Assembly: GCA_030151165.1 (NCBI GenBank)
Contig: JASLEM010000296.1
Coordinates: 1 to 5,673 of the forward strand
DNA from: Burkholderiaceae bacterium
Lineage (GTDB): Bacteria; Pseudomonadota; Gammaproteobacteria; Burkholderiales; Burkholderiaceae
Length of the DNA: 5,673 bases
Direction of reading: 5' to 3'
Shown: one piece after another, positions 1-5,673 of the stretch
Numbering within the stretch: position 1 is the first letter of the stretch
How the letters are laid out: the number at the start of each line of letters is the position of its first letter
The notes under the pieces: generated by a model
The model's database searches: none
The model's input: the letters and a program-made list of their open reading frames with translations, nothing else
What the model was told of the DNA's origin: nothing
Program-made: the position numbers and the translations under genes

Positions 1-477
1 GTGGATCAGGCCCTGCCGATAGACGTAGCCGAGCGCCATCGCGCACTTGAAGCCGATCTCGACGACCTGCTCGAGCGGCAGCAGCCGGTCGGTGCGGCAG
101 AACTCGCGCAGCGTGACGCCGGGCACGTACTCCATCACGAGGTAGGGCACGTCGTCGTCGTCGTTGACGGCGTCGAACAGCTGCACGACGTTCGGATGGT
201 GGAGTCGCCCGACCAGCGCCGCCTCGGCCGCGAAGAAGCGCGACCAGAAGTGCGCGTCGACCGGCGCGGCGTCCGAGGCCGCGCGGATGCGCTTGATGGC
301 GACGTCGCGCTGCCCCTGGTCGTCCCAGGCCAGGAACACCTCGCTCGTCGCGCCGTCGCCCAGCCGGCCCTTGACGCGGTACTTGCCGATCGTCTCGGGC
401 AGGTCGTCGACCACGTGGCCGTCCACCGCGGCGTCGAGGATCGTGGTGGCTTCCGGGTTGAAGGCGGGTTCGGACAT
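1..477 (-). CDS. Serine/threonine protein kinase, N-terminal part (cut by window edge)
   Basis: This is the first 159 residues of a Hanks-type (eukaryotic-like) protein kinase, which transfers phosphate from ATP to Ser/Thr of target proteins. After a short N-terminal lead, the kinase domain begins near residue 33. It shows a glycine-rich loop (G-D-G-A-T-S-E-V, residues 40-47), the ATP-anchoring Lys62 in VAIK, a candidate helix-C Glu85, the H-H-P-N-V-V segment (93-98) and a hinge V-M-E-Y (114-117). The last codon in the window is the His of the expected HRD catalytic loop (after Q-G-L-I), so the catalytic Asp, the DFG motif and any C-terminal sensor or membrane segment lie outside. The loop has Asp-Gly-Ala where many kinases have Gly-x-Gly, so its first glycine is Gly40. 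I chose the ATG at 477. An in-frame ATG at 513 would add 12 residues, and neither has a convincing Shine-Dalgarno sequence. The gene is divergent from argS. Its substrate cannot be told from the sequence. Confidence 0.88.
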   Translation of the reverse strand, partial: MSEPAFNPEATTILDAAVDGHVVDDLPETIGKYRVKGRLGDGATSEVFLAWDDQGQRDVAIKRIRAASDAAPVDAHFWSRFFAAEAALVGRLHHPNVVQLFDAVNDDDDVPYLVMEYVPGVTLREFCRTDRLLPLEQVVEIGFKCAMALGYVYRQGLIH

Positions 478-669
478 CGAGGATGGGGTGGGCGTGGACG
501 CTCGCGCTCATGACGCGGTGGGTCAGTTGCCGATATTGAGGCCTGCGCCGCGCGTCGATCAGCCGAAGAATACGGCGTTTCGCGGGTTGTTCGCACGCCC
601 GCGGCGGCCGCGCGTCGCGTGCGCGGCGCCGCACATCCCCGTGGAACCGGCGGCGCGGGCTTCGAACCG

Positions 670-675
670 TAGAAT
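670..675 (+). promoter_or_regulatory. Putative -10 box (TAGAAT) of argS
   Basis: TAGAAT differs from the sigma-70 consensus TATAAT at one base. It ends six bases before the argS ATG, so the expected transcription start would fall on or next to the A of the start codon, giving a leaderless mRNA. No good -35 hexamer lies at the usual 16-18 bp spacing; that position reads about CCGGCG. The call rests on the -10 match and the lack of a Shine-Dalgarno sequence before argS. Confidence 0.45.
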
Positions 676-681
676 CCGCGG

Positions 682-2421
682 ATGATCCAAGCCAAGTCCG
701 AGCTGGCGCAGGCGCTCGCGGCCGCGGTCGCGCAAGTCGCGCCCGACGCCGTGTTCACCCCCGCGTTCGAATCCCCCAAGCAGGCCGCCCACGGCGACCT
801 CGCCATCACCGCGGCGATGCCGCTCGCCAAGACGCTGCGCCAGCCGCCGCGCGCGGTCGCGGAGCAGCTCGTCGCCGCGCTGAACGCACAGCCGGCCGTG
901 CAGCGCTGGGTCTCGTCGCTCGAGATCGCCGGCCCGGGCTTCATCAACCTGCGCCTCGCGCCGGCCGCGAAGCAGGCCGTCGTCGCCGAGGTGCTCGCCG
1001 GCGGCGCGCAATTCGGCCAGCAGCCGGCCAACGGCCACAAGGTCATCGTCGAGTTCGTCTCCGCCAACCCGACCGGGCCGCTCCACGTCGGCCACGCGAG
1101 CCAGGCCGCGCTCGGCGACACCGTCTGCAACCTGCTCGCGAGCCAGGGCTGGCAGGTGCAGCGCGAGTTCTACTACAACGACGCGGGCGTGCAGATCGGC
1201 ACGCTCGCCAACAGCACGCTGCTGCGCATCCAGGGCCACAAGCCGGGCGACGACGTCTGGCCGACCGACCCCGCGAACCCCGAGAGCAAGAAGTTCTACA
1301 ACGGCGACTACATCGCCGACATCGCCGCCGACTTCCTCGCGAAGAAGACCGTCAAGGCCGACGACCGCGAGTTCACGGCCTCGGGCGACCCCGCCGACCT
1401 GGACGGCATCCGCCAGTTCGCCGTCGCCTACCTGCGCCACGAGCAGGATCTCGACCTGCAGGCCTTCGGCGTGCGCTTCGACAACTACTTCCTCGAGACC
1501 AGCCTGTACGCGAGCCACAGCGTCGACGGCACCGTCCGCAAGCTGGTCGACTCGGGCAAGACCTACGAGCTGGACAACGCGCTGTGGCTGCGCTCCACCG
1601 AGTACGGCGACGACAAGGACCGCGTCATGCGCAAGTCCGACGGCACGTACACGTACTTCGTGCCCGACGTCGCCTACCACCTGAACAAGTGGGGGCGCGG
1701 CTTCCGGAAGGCCATCAACGTGATGGGCAGCGACCACCACGGCACCATCGCCCGCGTGCGCGCCGGCCTGCAGGCGGTCGACGAGGGCGTGCCGCAGGGT
1801 TGGCCCGACTACCTGCTGCACAAGATGATCACCGTGATGCGCGGCGGCCAGGAGGTCAAGATCTCCAAGCGTGCCGGCAGCTACGTCACGCTGCGCGACC
1901 TGATCGACTGGACGAGCCGCGACGCCGTGCGCTTCTTCCTCGTCAGCCGCAAGGCCGACAGCGAGTTCGTGTTCGACATCGACCTCGCGCTGAAGCAGAA
2001 CGACGAGAACCCGGTGTTCTACGTCCAGTACGCGCACGCCCGCATCTGCTCGGTGCTGCGCCAGTTCACCGACAAGGGCGGCGACCTCGCGGCCGTGCCG
2101 AAGGCCGACCTCGCGCTGCTGGTCGCCCCCGCCGAGGCCGCGCTGATGCTGCGCCTGGCCGAATTCCCCGAGACGCTGACCACCGCCGCGCGCGACCTGG
2201 CGCCGCACGACATCGCGTTCTACGCGCGCGCCGTCGCCGCGAGCTTCCACTCGTACTACGCCGCCGAGCGCTTCCTGGTCGACGACGCCGCGCTGTCGCT
2301 CGCGCGCGTCGCGCTGCTGTCGGCCACGCGCCAGGTGCTGCAGAACGCGCTGGCCGTGCTCGGCGTGAGCGCCCCGACCCAGATGAACCGAGACGAGATC
2401 ACCGAGAGCCCGACCACGTGA
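682..2421 (+). CDS. argS: Arginyl-tRNA synthetase (class I)
   Basis: ArgRS attaches arginine to tRNA-Arg in the cytoplasm using ATP. The 579-residue product is the usual length for the family. The N-terminal tRNA-binding (Add1) domain covers roughly residues 1-110. The Rossmann-type catalytic core then carries S-A-N-P-T-G-P (127-133) followed by the HIGH-type signature H-V-G-H (135-138), and a KMSK-type loop K-I-S-K-R (393-397). The C-terminal third is the helical DALR anticodon-binding domain, with the family-typical [12 protein letters not shown] segment (about 443-454). The protein runs about a dozen residues past the usual family end near A-P-T-Q-M; this tail is polar and overlaps the next gene's start. 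I chose the ATG at 682 because the sequence after it matches the family N-terminus. There is no Shine-Dalgarno sequence, but a TAGAAT box sits just upstream. It is the first gene of a likely argS, SPOR, dsbA, dsbA transcription unit. Confidence 0.97.
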   Translation: MIQAKSELAQALAAAVAQVAPDAVFTPAFESPKQAAHGDLAITAAMPLAKTLRQPPRAVAEQLVAALNAQPAVQRWVSSLEIAGPGFINLRLAPAAKQAVVAEVLAGGAQFGQQPANGHKVIVEFVSANPTGPLHVGHASQAALGDTVCNLLASQGWQVQREFYYNDAGVQIGTLANSTLLRIQGHKPGDDVWPTDPANPESKKFYNGDYIADIAADFLAKKTVKADDREFTASGDPADLDGIRQFAVAYLRHEQDLDLQAFGVRFDNYFLETSLYASHSVDGTVRKLVDSGKTYELDNALWLRSTEYGDDKDRVMRKSDGTYTYFVPDVAYHLNKWGRGFRKAINVMGSDHHGTIARVRAGLQAVDEGVPQGWPDYLLHKMITVMRGGQEVKISKRAGSYVTLRDLIDWTSRDAVRFFLVSRKADSEFVFDIDLALKQNDENPVFYVQYAHARICSVLRQFTDKGGDLAAVPKADLALLVAPAEAALMLRLAEFPETLTTAARDLAPHDIAFYARAVAASFHSYYAAERFLVDDAALSLARVALLSATRQVLQNALAVLGVSAPTQMNRDEITESPTT

Positions 2422-3131
2422 AATCCGCCGCCAAGACACCGCACAGCAAGCAACGGGGCGGCTTCGCCCTCGGATTGATCGTCGGGCTGCTGCTGGGCCT
2501 GGCCGTGGCGCTCGGCGTGGCGTTGTACGTCACGAAGACGCCGGTGCCGCTGATGAACAAGGGTCAGATGCGCACGCCGGAGCAGGACGCCGCCGAGGCC
2601 GAGCGCAACAAGAGCTGGGATCCGAACGCCGGGCTGATCGGCAAGGCGACGACGCGCCCGGCGCCCGCGCCCGCCCCCGCGGCGACGCCGGCCTCCGACA
2701 CCGCCGTCGTGCCGCGCCAGCCCGCGCCGGTGCTGCCGCCGCCGACCGAGAACAGCAAGCCGACGGCGGTCGCGCCGGCCCCGGTCGTGCTGCCGCCGCC
2801 GCCCGCGCCACGCAGCAACCGCGACGCCGCGGCGATCCTCAACGGCCAGGCACCTGACACGTCGGCCGCGGCCTCCGGCACCGATGCCTTCGTGTATTTC
2901 GTGCAAGTTGGCGCCTACTCCAAAGCGGAGGACGCCGAGCAGCAACGCGCGAAGCTGGCCCTCGCCGGCTTCCGCGCGACGGTCAGCGAACGCGAGCAGA
3001 ACGGACGGACTGTCCACCGAGTTCGACTTGGGCCGTTTGACAGGAAGGAAGACGCCGACGCGCAGGAAGACCGCGCCAAGGCGATCGACCCGGAAGCGTC
3101 GTTGGTGCGCGTCGAACGTTCGAAACAATGA
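2418..3131 (+). CDS. SPOR-domain, single-pass membrane protein (FtsN-like)
   Basis: The 237-residue product has a basic cytoplasmic stretch (1-13), one strongly hydrophobic transmembrane segment (about 16-38), a charged region (about 50-70), a Pro/Ala-rich linker (about 81-131) and a C-terminal SPOR domain (about 158-232, starting [10 protein letters not shown]). SPOR domains bind glycan strands stripped of stem peptides, which marks septal peptidoglycan. The topology matches FtsN, an activator of septal wall synthesis, so a division role is likely. Other SPOR proteins share this layout, so I withhold the symbol. The start is GTG, overlapping the argS stop by four bases (GTGA). A GAGAG stretch at 2404-2408 lies nine bases upstream and can serve as ribosome binding site. 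The overlap implies translational coupling to argS, an arrangement known in Burkholderiales. The linker is low-complexity and probably spans the periplasm. Confidence 0.9.
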   Translation: MKSAAKTPHSKQRGGFALGLIVGLLLGLAVALGVALYVTKTPVPLMNKGQMRTPEQDAAEAERNKSWDPNAGLIGKATTRPAPAPAPAATPASDTAVVPRQPAPVLPPPTENSKPTAVAPAPVVLPPPPAPRSNRDAAAILNGQAPDTSAAASGTDAFVYFVQVGAYSKAEDAEQQRAKLALAGFRATVSEREQNGRTVHRVRLGPFDRKEDADAQEDRAKAIDPEASLVRVERSKQ

Positions 3132-3180
3132 ACTTGTTGTCGAGCGCCGCGTCTACACGCTTCCCGACCCGAACCCCGTT

Positions 3181-3187
3181 GAAAGGA
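3181..3187 (+). promoter_or_regulatory. Ribosome binding site of first dsbA
   Basis: GAAAGGA lies five bases before the ATG at 3193. It is the clearest Shine-Dalgarno sequence in the window and fixes the start of the first dsbA, which falls right before an obvious signal peptide. An open frame continues upstream to 2884, but it overlaps the SPOR gene in another frame and is not coding. Confidence 0.7.
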
Positions 3188-3192
3188 TCCGC

Positions 3193-3846
3193 ATGAAGCG
3201 GCGCGAGTTTTCCCTGCAACTGGCCGGCATCGCCGGCGCGGCGGCCCTGGCGAGCCTCGGCCTGCCGGGCCTCGCCCTGGCGCAGGGCGGCCCGATCGAG
3301 GGCAAGGACTACAACAAGCTGAAGTCGCCGCTGCCCGTCCCCAAGGACGGCAAGGTCGAGGTCATCGAGTTCTTCTGGTACGCCTGCCCGCACTGCTGGG
3401 CCTTCGAGCCGACGCTCGAGCCGTGGGTCGCCAACCTGCCGGCGGACGTGCGCTACCGGCGCGTGCCCGTGGCGTTCGACGCGCTCAAGGAAATCCACCA
3501 GCAGATCTACTTCACCTGGGAAGCGCTGGGCCTGGTCGACCAGATGCACACGAAGACGTTCCGCCGCTTCCACGTCGAGAACAAGCCGATCAACCGCGAA
3601 TCCGACATGCTGGAATTCGCGCAGGAAAGCGGGCTGGACGTCGCCAAGGTCAAGGCCGCCTGGGAGAGCTTCAGCGTGCACTCGAAGATGAACGCGGCCA
3701 AGACGCTGTGCGACGACTACGGCATCGACGGGACGCCGGAGATCGGCATCCAGGGCCGCTACACGACCGGCCCGTCGATGGGCGGCCCCGTCAAGTGCCT
3801 TGCCACCACCGATTACCTCGTCAACCTGATCCGCAAGGGCGGCTGA
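3193..3846 (+). CDS. dsbA: Thiol:disulfide oxidoreductase DsbA, first tandem copy
   Basis: DsbA is the periplasmic oxidase that forms disulfide bonds in newly exported proteins and is reoxidised by DsbB in the inner membrane. The 217-residue product has a signal peptide with a K-R-R-E-F-S-L motif (2-8), resembling a Tat signal, a hydrophobic core (about 10-29) and probable cleavage after Ala30 (A-L-A then Q). The thioredoxin-like domain carries the active site C-P-H-C (65-68) in F-F-W-Y-A-C-P-H-C, and the cis-proline loop G-T-P (180-182). The helical insertion between them is well kept. Unlike its neighbour it has two further cysteines, Cys173 and Cys202, which could form a second, structural disulfide. 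It follows the SPOR gene by 61 bp with its own good ribosome binding site, and lies 19 bp before the second copy. DsbA family membership is secure; substrate specificity is unknown. Confidence 0.95.
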   Translation: MKRREFSLQLAGIAGAAALASLGLPGLALAQGGPIEGKDYNKLKSPLPVPKDGKVEVIEFFWYACPHCWAFEPTLEPWVANLPADVRYRRVPVAFDALKEIHQQIYFTWEALGLVDQMHTKTFRRFHVENKPINRESDMLEFAQESGLDVAKVKAAWESFSVHSKMNAAKTLCDDYGIDGTPEIGIQGRYTTGPSMGGPVKCLATTDYLVNLIRKGG

Positions 3847-3865
3847 GCCGTCCGGAACCCACCCC

Positions 3866-4510
3866 ATGCGCAATCTCACTCGTCGCGACCTGACCCTCAA
3901 GATCTCCGGCCTCGCCGGCGCCGCCGCCCTGGCCAGCCTGGGCCTGCCCGGCGCGGCGCTCGCGCAAGGCGCGCCGACGGAGGGCAAGGACTACAACAAG
4001 CTCCGCACGCCGGTGCCGACCGGCCAGCCCGGCAAGATCGAGGTGGTCGAGTTCTTCTGGTACAACTGCCCGCACTGCTTCGAGTTCGAGCCGACGCTCG
4101 AGCCGTGGGTCGCCAAGCTGCCGCAGGACGTGCACTTCCGCCGCATCCCGGTCACGTTCGACGCCCTGAAGAACATCCACGCGCAGGTCTTCTACACCTG
4201 GGAAGCGCTGGGCCTGGTCGACCAGATGCACGCCAAGACCTTCAACCGGTTCTGGGTGCAGCACAAGCCGATCAACCGCGAAGCCGACATGCTGGACTTC
4301 GCCAAGGAAAGCGGCCTGGACGTCGACAAGGTGAAGGCGGCCTGGGAAAGCTTCGGCGTGCAGACCAAGCTGCGCCAGGCGAACCAGCTGGAGACGGACT
4401 ACAACATCGACCACATGCCGCAGATGGCCGTGCAGGGCCGGTTCACGACGATCACCGCGCCGTTCCCGACCACGGACTACCTGATCAACCTGGTCCGCAA
4501 GGGCGGTTGA
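3866..4510 (+). CDS. dsbA: Thiol:disulfide oxidoreductase DsbA, second tandem copy
   Basis: This is a second periplasmic DsbA-type oxidase of 214 residues and a clear paralogue of the gene just upstream. Over the 107-residue stretch starting at E-F-F-W-Y I count 81 identities. The leader contains T-R-R-D-L-T-L-K (5-12), a Tat-like motif, followed by a hydrophobic stretch and probable cleavage after Ala33. The active site is C-P-H-C (68-71). The cis-proline loop reads H-M-P (183-185) instead of G-T-P, and the extra cysteine pair of the first copy is absent: Glu replaces Cys173, and the segment holding Cys202 is shortened. Such changes next to the cis-proline are known to alter redox behaviour and substrate choice in thioredoxin-fold proteins, so the copies may have divided their work. 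The start has only a weak GGA (3854-3856) upstream. With 19 bp between the genes, co-transcription is likely. Confidence 0.94.
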   Translation: MRNLTRRDLTLKISGLAGAAALASLGLPGAALAQGAPTEGKDYNKLRTPVPTGQPGKIEVVEFFWYNCPHCFEFEPTLEPWVAKLPQDVHFRRIPVTFDALKNIHAQVFYTWEALGLVDQMHAKTFNRFWVQHKPINREADMLDFAKESGLDVDKVKAAWESFGVQTKLRQANQLETDYNIDHMPQMAVQGRFTTITAPFPTTDYLINLVRKGG

Positions 4511-4529
4511 CACAGCGCGGGCGCGCACG

Positions 4530-4553
4530 CAACGCCGTCGTGCGGCGGCGTTG
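4530..4553. terminator. Inverted repeat after second dsbA, possible terminator
   Basis: CAACGCCG (4530-4537) and CGGCGTTG (4546-4553) form a perfect 8-bp inverted repeat with an 8-base loop, 19 bases after the dsbA stop. There is no run of T after it on either strand, so it is not a classical intrinsic terminator. It could stop transcription weakly or protect the 3' end of the mRNA. Confidence 0.4.
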
Positions 4554-4572
4554 GTTGTGACCGACAGCACGA

Positions 4573-4598
4573 TCAACCCGGCGCCCGAAGGGGGTTGA
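4573..4598. repeat. Inverted repeat TCAACCC / GGGTTGA
   Basis: TCAACCC (4573-4579) and GGGTTGA (4592-4598) are perfect 7-bp complements around a GC-rich 12-base centre. The element lies between the first hairpin and the lptA -10-like box. It could be a second hairpin of a transcription stop region, an operator, or a member of a dispersed intergenic repeat family; the window alone does not decide. Confidence 0.35.
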
Positions 4599-4625
4599 AG
4601 GCGCACGGCGGCGATGCACGCGGGC

Positions 4626-4631
4626 TAGAAT
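4626..4631 (+). promoter_or_regulatory. Putative -10 box (TAGAAT) of lptA-lptB
   Basis: TAGAAT, the same hexamer as before argS, lies 26 bases before the lptA ATG at 4658. It predicts a transcription start near 4638 and a short leader of about 20 bases. No clear -35 box is seen at normal spacing: TTGAAG at 4595-4600 is about 25 bp away, which is too far. It supports an independent promoter for the lpt genes and a start at 4658, because an upstream TTG at 4595 would lie before the promoter. Confidence 0.4.
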
Positions 4632-4657
4632 GGTCTGCAATTTCCGTGCCGATCGCG

Positions 4658-5383
4658 ATGCGCCCGAACCCACTCCCCCTCCTGCCCGAATCTCCCTGTG
4701 CCAGCGCGCCGCGGCGTGCCGGCGTCGGCGAGTCGTTCCCACGCCTCGCGCCGGCCGCCCGCAGCGCCCTGGCGGCGGCCGTCGCCCTGGCCGCGGCCGC
4801 CTTCGTCGCGTTGCCGGCACAGGCCGAACGCGCCGACCGCACCAAGCCGATGACCGTCGACAGCTCCGGTTCGACCGACGTCGTCGACCTGAGCAAGCAC
4901 AGCGCGGTCTTCACCGGCAACGTCGTCATCACGCAGGGCACTCTCGTGATCCACGCCGACAAGGTCGAGGTGAGCGAGGATCCCGACGGCCAGCGCCTGG
5001 GCACGGCCTACGGCACGTCCACGCAGCCGGCCACGTTCCGCCAGAAGCGCGACGGCGACGACCTGTACAGCGAAGGCGAGGCCCAGCGCATCGAGTACGA
5101 CAGCGCCGCCAACCGCGTGCGCTTCATCGGCGCCGCGAAGCTGCGCATGCTGCACGGCACCGCCGTGACCGACTCGGCCAACGCCGCGCTGATCACCTAC
5201 GACACCGCCGCCGACACCATCGCGCTGACCGGCGACGGCACGCGCAGCAACGGCGGCGCGCAGACCACGACGGCCGGCGGCCGCACGACGGTCGTCTTCA
5301 CGCCCAAGCCCGCGAGCTCGAGGCCGCAGCCCGAGCCGCTCTCGTTGCCGTCGGCGGCCCCGGCCTCGGGGGCCGCGCGATGA
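4658..5383 (+). CDS. lptA: LPS transport periplasmic protein LptA
   Basis: LptA forms the periplasmic bridge of the Lpt machine, carrying lipopolysaccharide from LptC at the inner membrane to LptD at the outer membrane. The 241-residue product has an unusually long N-terminal lead (about 35 residues) before a hydrophobic core (about 36-52) and a signal peptidase-like site L-P-A-Q-A (cleavage after Ala56). The mature part starts with the family pattern D-R-T-K-P-M (60-65) and continues with [12 protein letters not shown] and A-D-K-V-E-V, diagnostic of the OstA/LptA beta-jellyroll domain. The C-terminal 30 residues are Pro/Ala/Ser-rich and probably disordered. I chose the ATG at 4658 over an in-frame TTG at 4595 because the -10-like box lies between them. 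The stop overlaps the lptB start (ATGA), so the two are coupled. lptC is not directly upstream, where it often lies. Confidence 0.93.
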   Translation: MRPNPLPLLPESPCASAPRRAGVGESFPRLAPAARSALAAAVALAAAAFVALPAQAERADRTKPMTVDSSGSTDVVDLSKHSAVFTGNVVITQGTLVIHADKVEVSEDPDGQRLGTAYGTSTQPATFRQKRDGDDLYSEGEAQRIEYDSAANRVRFIGAAKLRMLHGTAVTDSANAALITYDTAADTIALTGDGTRSNGGAQTTTAGGRTTVVFTPKPASSRPQPEPLSLPSAAPASGAAR

Positions 5384-5673
5384 GCGAGGCGCCGGTCAAG
5401 GCCGGCACCGCGGTGTCGCCGTCGGCGACGCCCGTGCCGATGCCCGCCGCCAGCGGCAAGGCCGCGGCCAGCGCGCCTGCCACGCAGAGCCGGCTCGAAG
5501 CGACGGGCCTGCAGAAGTCGTACGGCGCGCGCCAGGTCGTCAAGGAAGTCCATCTCGCGGTCAACGCCGGCGAGGTCGTCGGCCTGCTGGGCCCGAACGG
5601 CGCCGGCAAGACGACGACGTTCTACATGGTCGTCGGCCTCGTGCGCGCCGACGCGGGCGACATCCGCATCGAC
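5380..5673 (+). CDS. lptB: LPS export ABC transporter ATPase LptB, N-terminal part (cut by window edge)
   Basis: LptB is the cytoplasmic ATPase that, with LptF and LptG, extracts lipopolysaccharide from the inner membrane and drives it along LptC-LptA-LptD. The window holds 98 residues. The ABC domain starts near residue 38 and carries the Walker A motif G-P-N-G-A-G-K-T (71-78), followed by [10 protein letters not shown], which is highly characteristic of LptB. The A-loop Tyr48 is present. Walker B, the signature motif and the H-loop are beyond the edge. Compared with E. coli LptB, where the Walker A lysine is Lys42, the lysine here is Lys77, so there is an extra N-terminal stretch of about 35 residues rich in Ala, Pro and Ser. 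The ATG overlaps the lptA stop. Met21 (5440) is an alternative start that would shorten the extension. No clear ribosome binding site is seen, consistent with coupling to lptA. Confidence 0.95.
   Translation, partial: MSEAPVKAGTAVSPSATPVPMPAASGKAAASAPATQSRLEATGLQKSYGARQVVKEVHLAVNAGEVVGLLGPNGAGKTTTFYMVVGLVRADAGDIRID

Larger units (their letters stand above)
3193..4510 (+). repeat. Tandem duplication of dsbA
   Basis: The two adjacent dsbA genes are direct repeats in the same orientation. They share exact DNA blocks, including 37 identical bases (3513-3549 and 4195-4231) and 32 identical bases (3403-3434 and 4085-4116), as well as near-identical 3' ends encoding R-K-G-G. The repeat unit is about 0.66 kb and covers the whole coding sequence including the leader. 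Confidence 0.85.

Noticed and set aside
1..513. A plus-strand open frame across the left end
   Set aside because: It is the exact complement frame of the protein kinase, which has clear motifs on the minus strand. The plus-strand product has no recognisable features.
1584..2417. Upstream in-frame extension of the SPOR gene
   Set aside because: This part overlaps argS in another frame and encodes Arg-rich, low-complexity sequence. The family-like N-terminus and transmembrane segment begin at the GTG at 2418.
559..2439. A long open frame on the minus strand (626 codons) antisense to argS
   Set aside because: Its product is full of Arg, Val, Gly, Ala and Asp-Glu runs with no recognisable domain. 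It is the complement of argS codons in GC-rich DNA, where stop codons are rare; argS explains the region fully.
2658..2810. Repeated Pro/Ala codons that look like a DNA repeat
   Set aside because: They encode the flexible linker of the SPOR protein. The repeats are irregular and explained by amino-acid composition, not by a mobile or CRISPR-type array.
3124..3138. AACAA / TTGTT inverted repeat at the end of the SPOR gene
   Set aside because: The stem is only five AT-rich pairs and no T-run follows; chance occurrence is likely, so it was not called a terminator.
3134..3159. Possible promoter between the SPOR gene and the first dsbA (TTGTTG with TACACG)
   Set aside because: The spacing is 14 bp and the second hexamer is a poor match, so the evidence is too weak beyond the good ribosome binding site.
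4595..4657. TTG start at 4595 for lptA
   Set aside because: It would lie upstream of the -10-like box and inside the second inverted repeat, and it lengthens an already long leader without adding a signal-peptide feature.

Overview
The window is GC-rich (about 70% by eye) chromosomal DNA that reads like a betaproteobacterium of the order Burkholderiales. The reasons are the gene order argS, SPOR-domain protein, dsbA, which is familiar in that group, the LptA/LptB sequences, the codon bias toward G/C third positions, and RR-containing DsbA leader peptides. I see no RNA genes, insertion sequences, phage genes, CRISPR repeats or toxin/defence genes. It is mainly a housekeeping and cell-envelope region.

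Layout. Positions 1-477 on the minus strand hold the N-terminal 159 residues of a Hanks-type serine/threonine protein kinase, cut by the window edge at the His of its HRD motif. A spacer of about 200 bp separates it from a divergent plus-strand series. This begins with argS (682-2421), whose stop overlaps the GTG start of a single-pass, FtsN-like SPOR protein (2418-3131). Then come two tandem, clearly duplicated dsbA genes (3193-3846 and 3866-4510). A 147-bp gap with two perfect inverted repeats and a TAGAAT -10-like box leads into lptA (4658-5383). The lptA stop overlaps the start of lptB (5380 to the window end), which is partial.

Function. argS charges tRNA-Arg. The SPOR protein probably acts at the division septum by binding denuded peptidoglycan. 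The two DsbA proteins introduce disulfides into exported proteins. LptA and LptB belong to the machine that moves lipopolysaccharide from the inner to the outer membrane. The LptD protein of that machine is a known DsbA client in E. coli, which gives a plausible but unproven link between the dsbA pair and the downstream lpt genes.

The most interesting points are the tandem dsbA pair and the Tat-like leaders on both copies. The pair is about 76% identical over the core by my count, but differs in an extra cysteine pair and in the cis-proline loop. Lesser points are a likely leaderless argS transcript, a Pro/Ala-rich N-terminal extension on LptB, and the absence of lptC directly upstream of lptA. 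I found nothing that amounts to a wholly new system.
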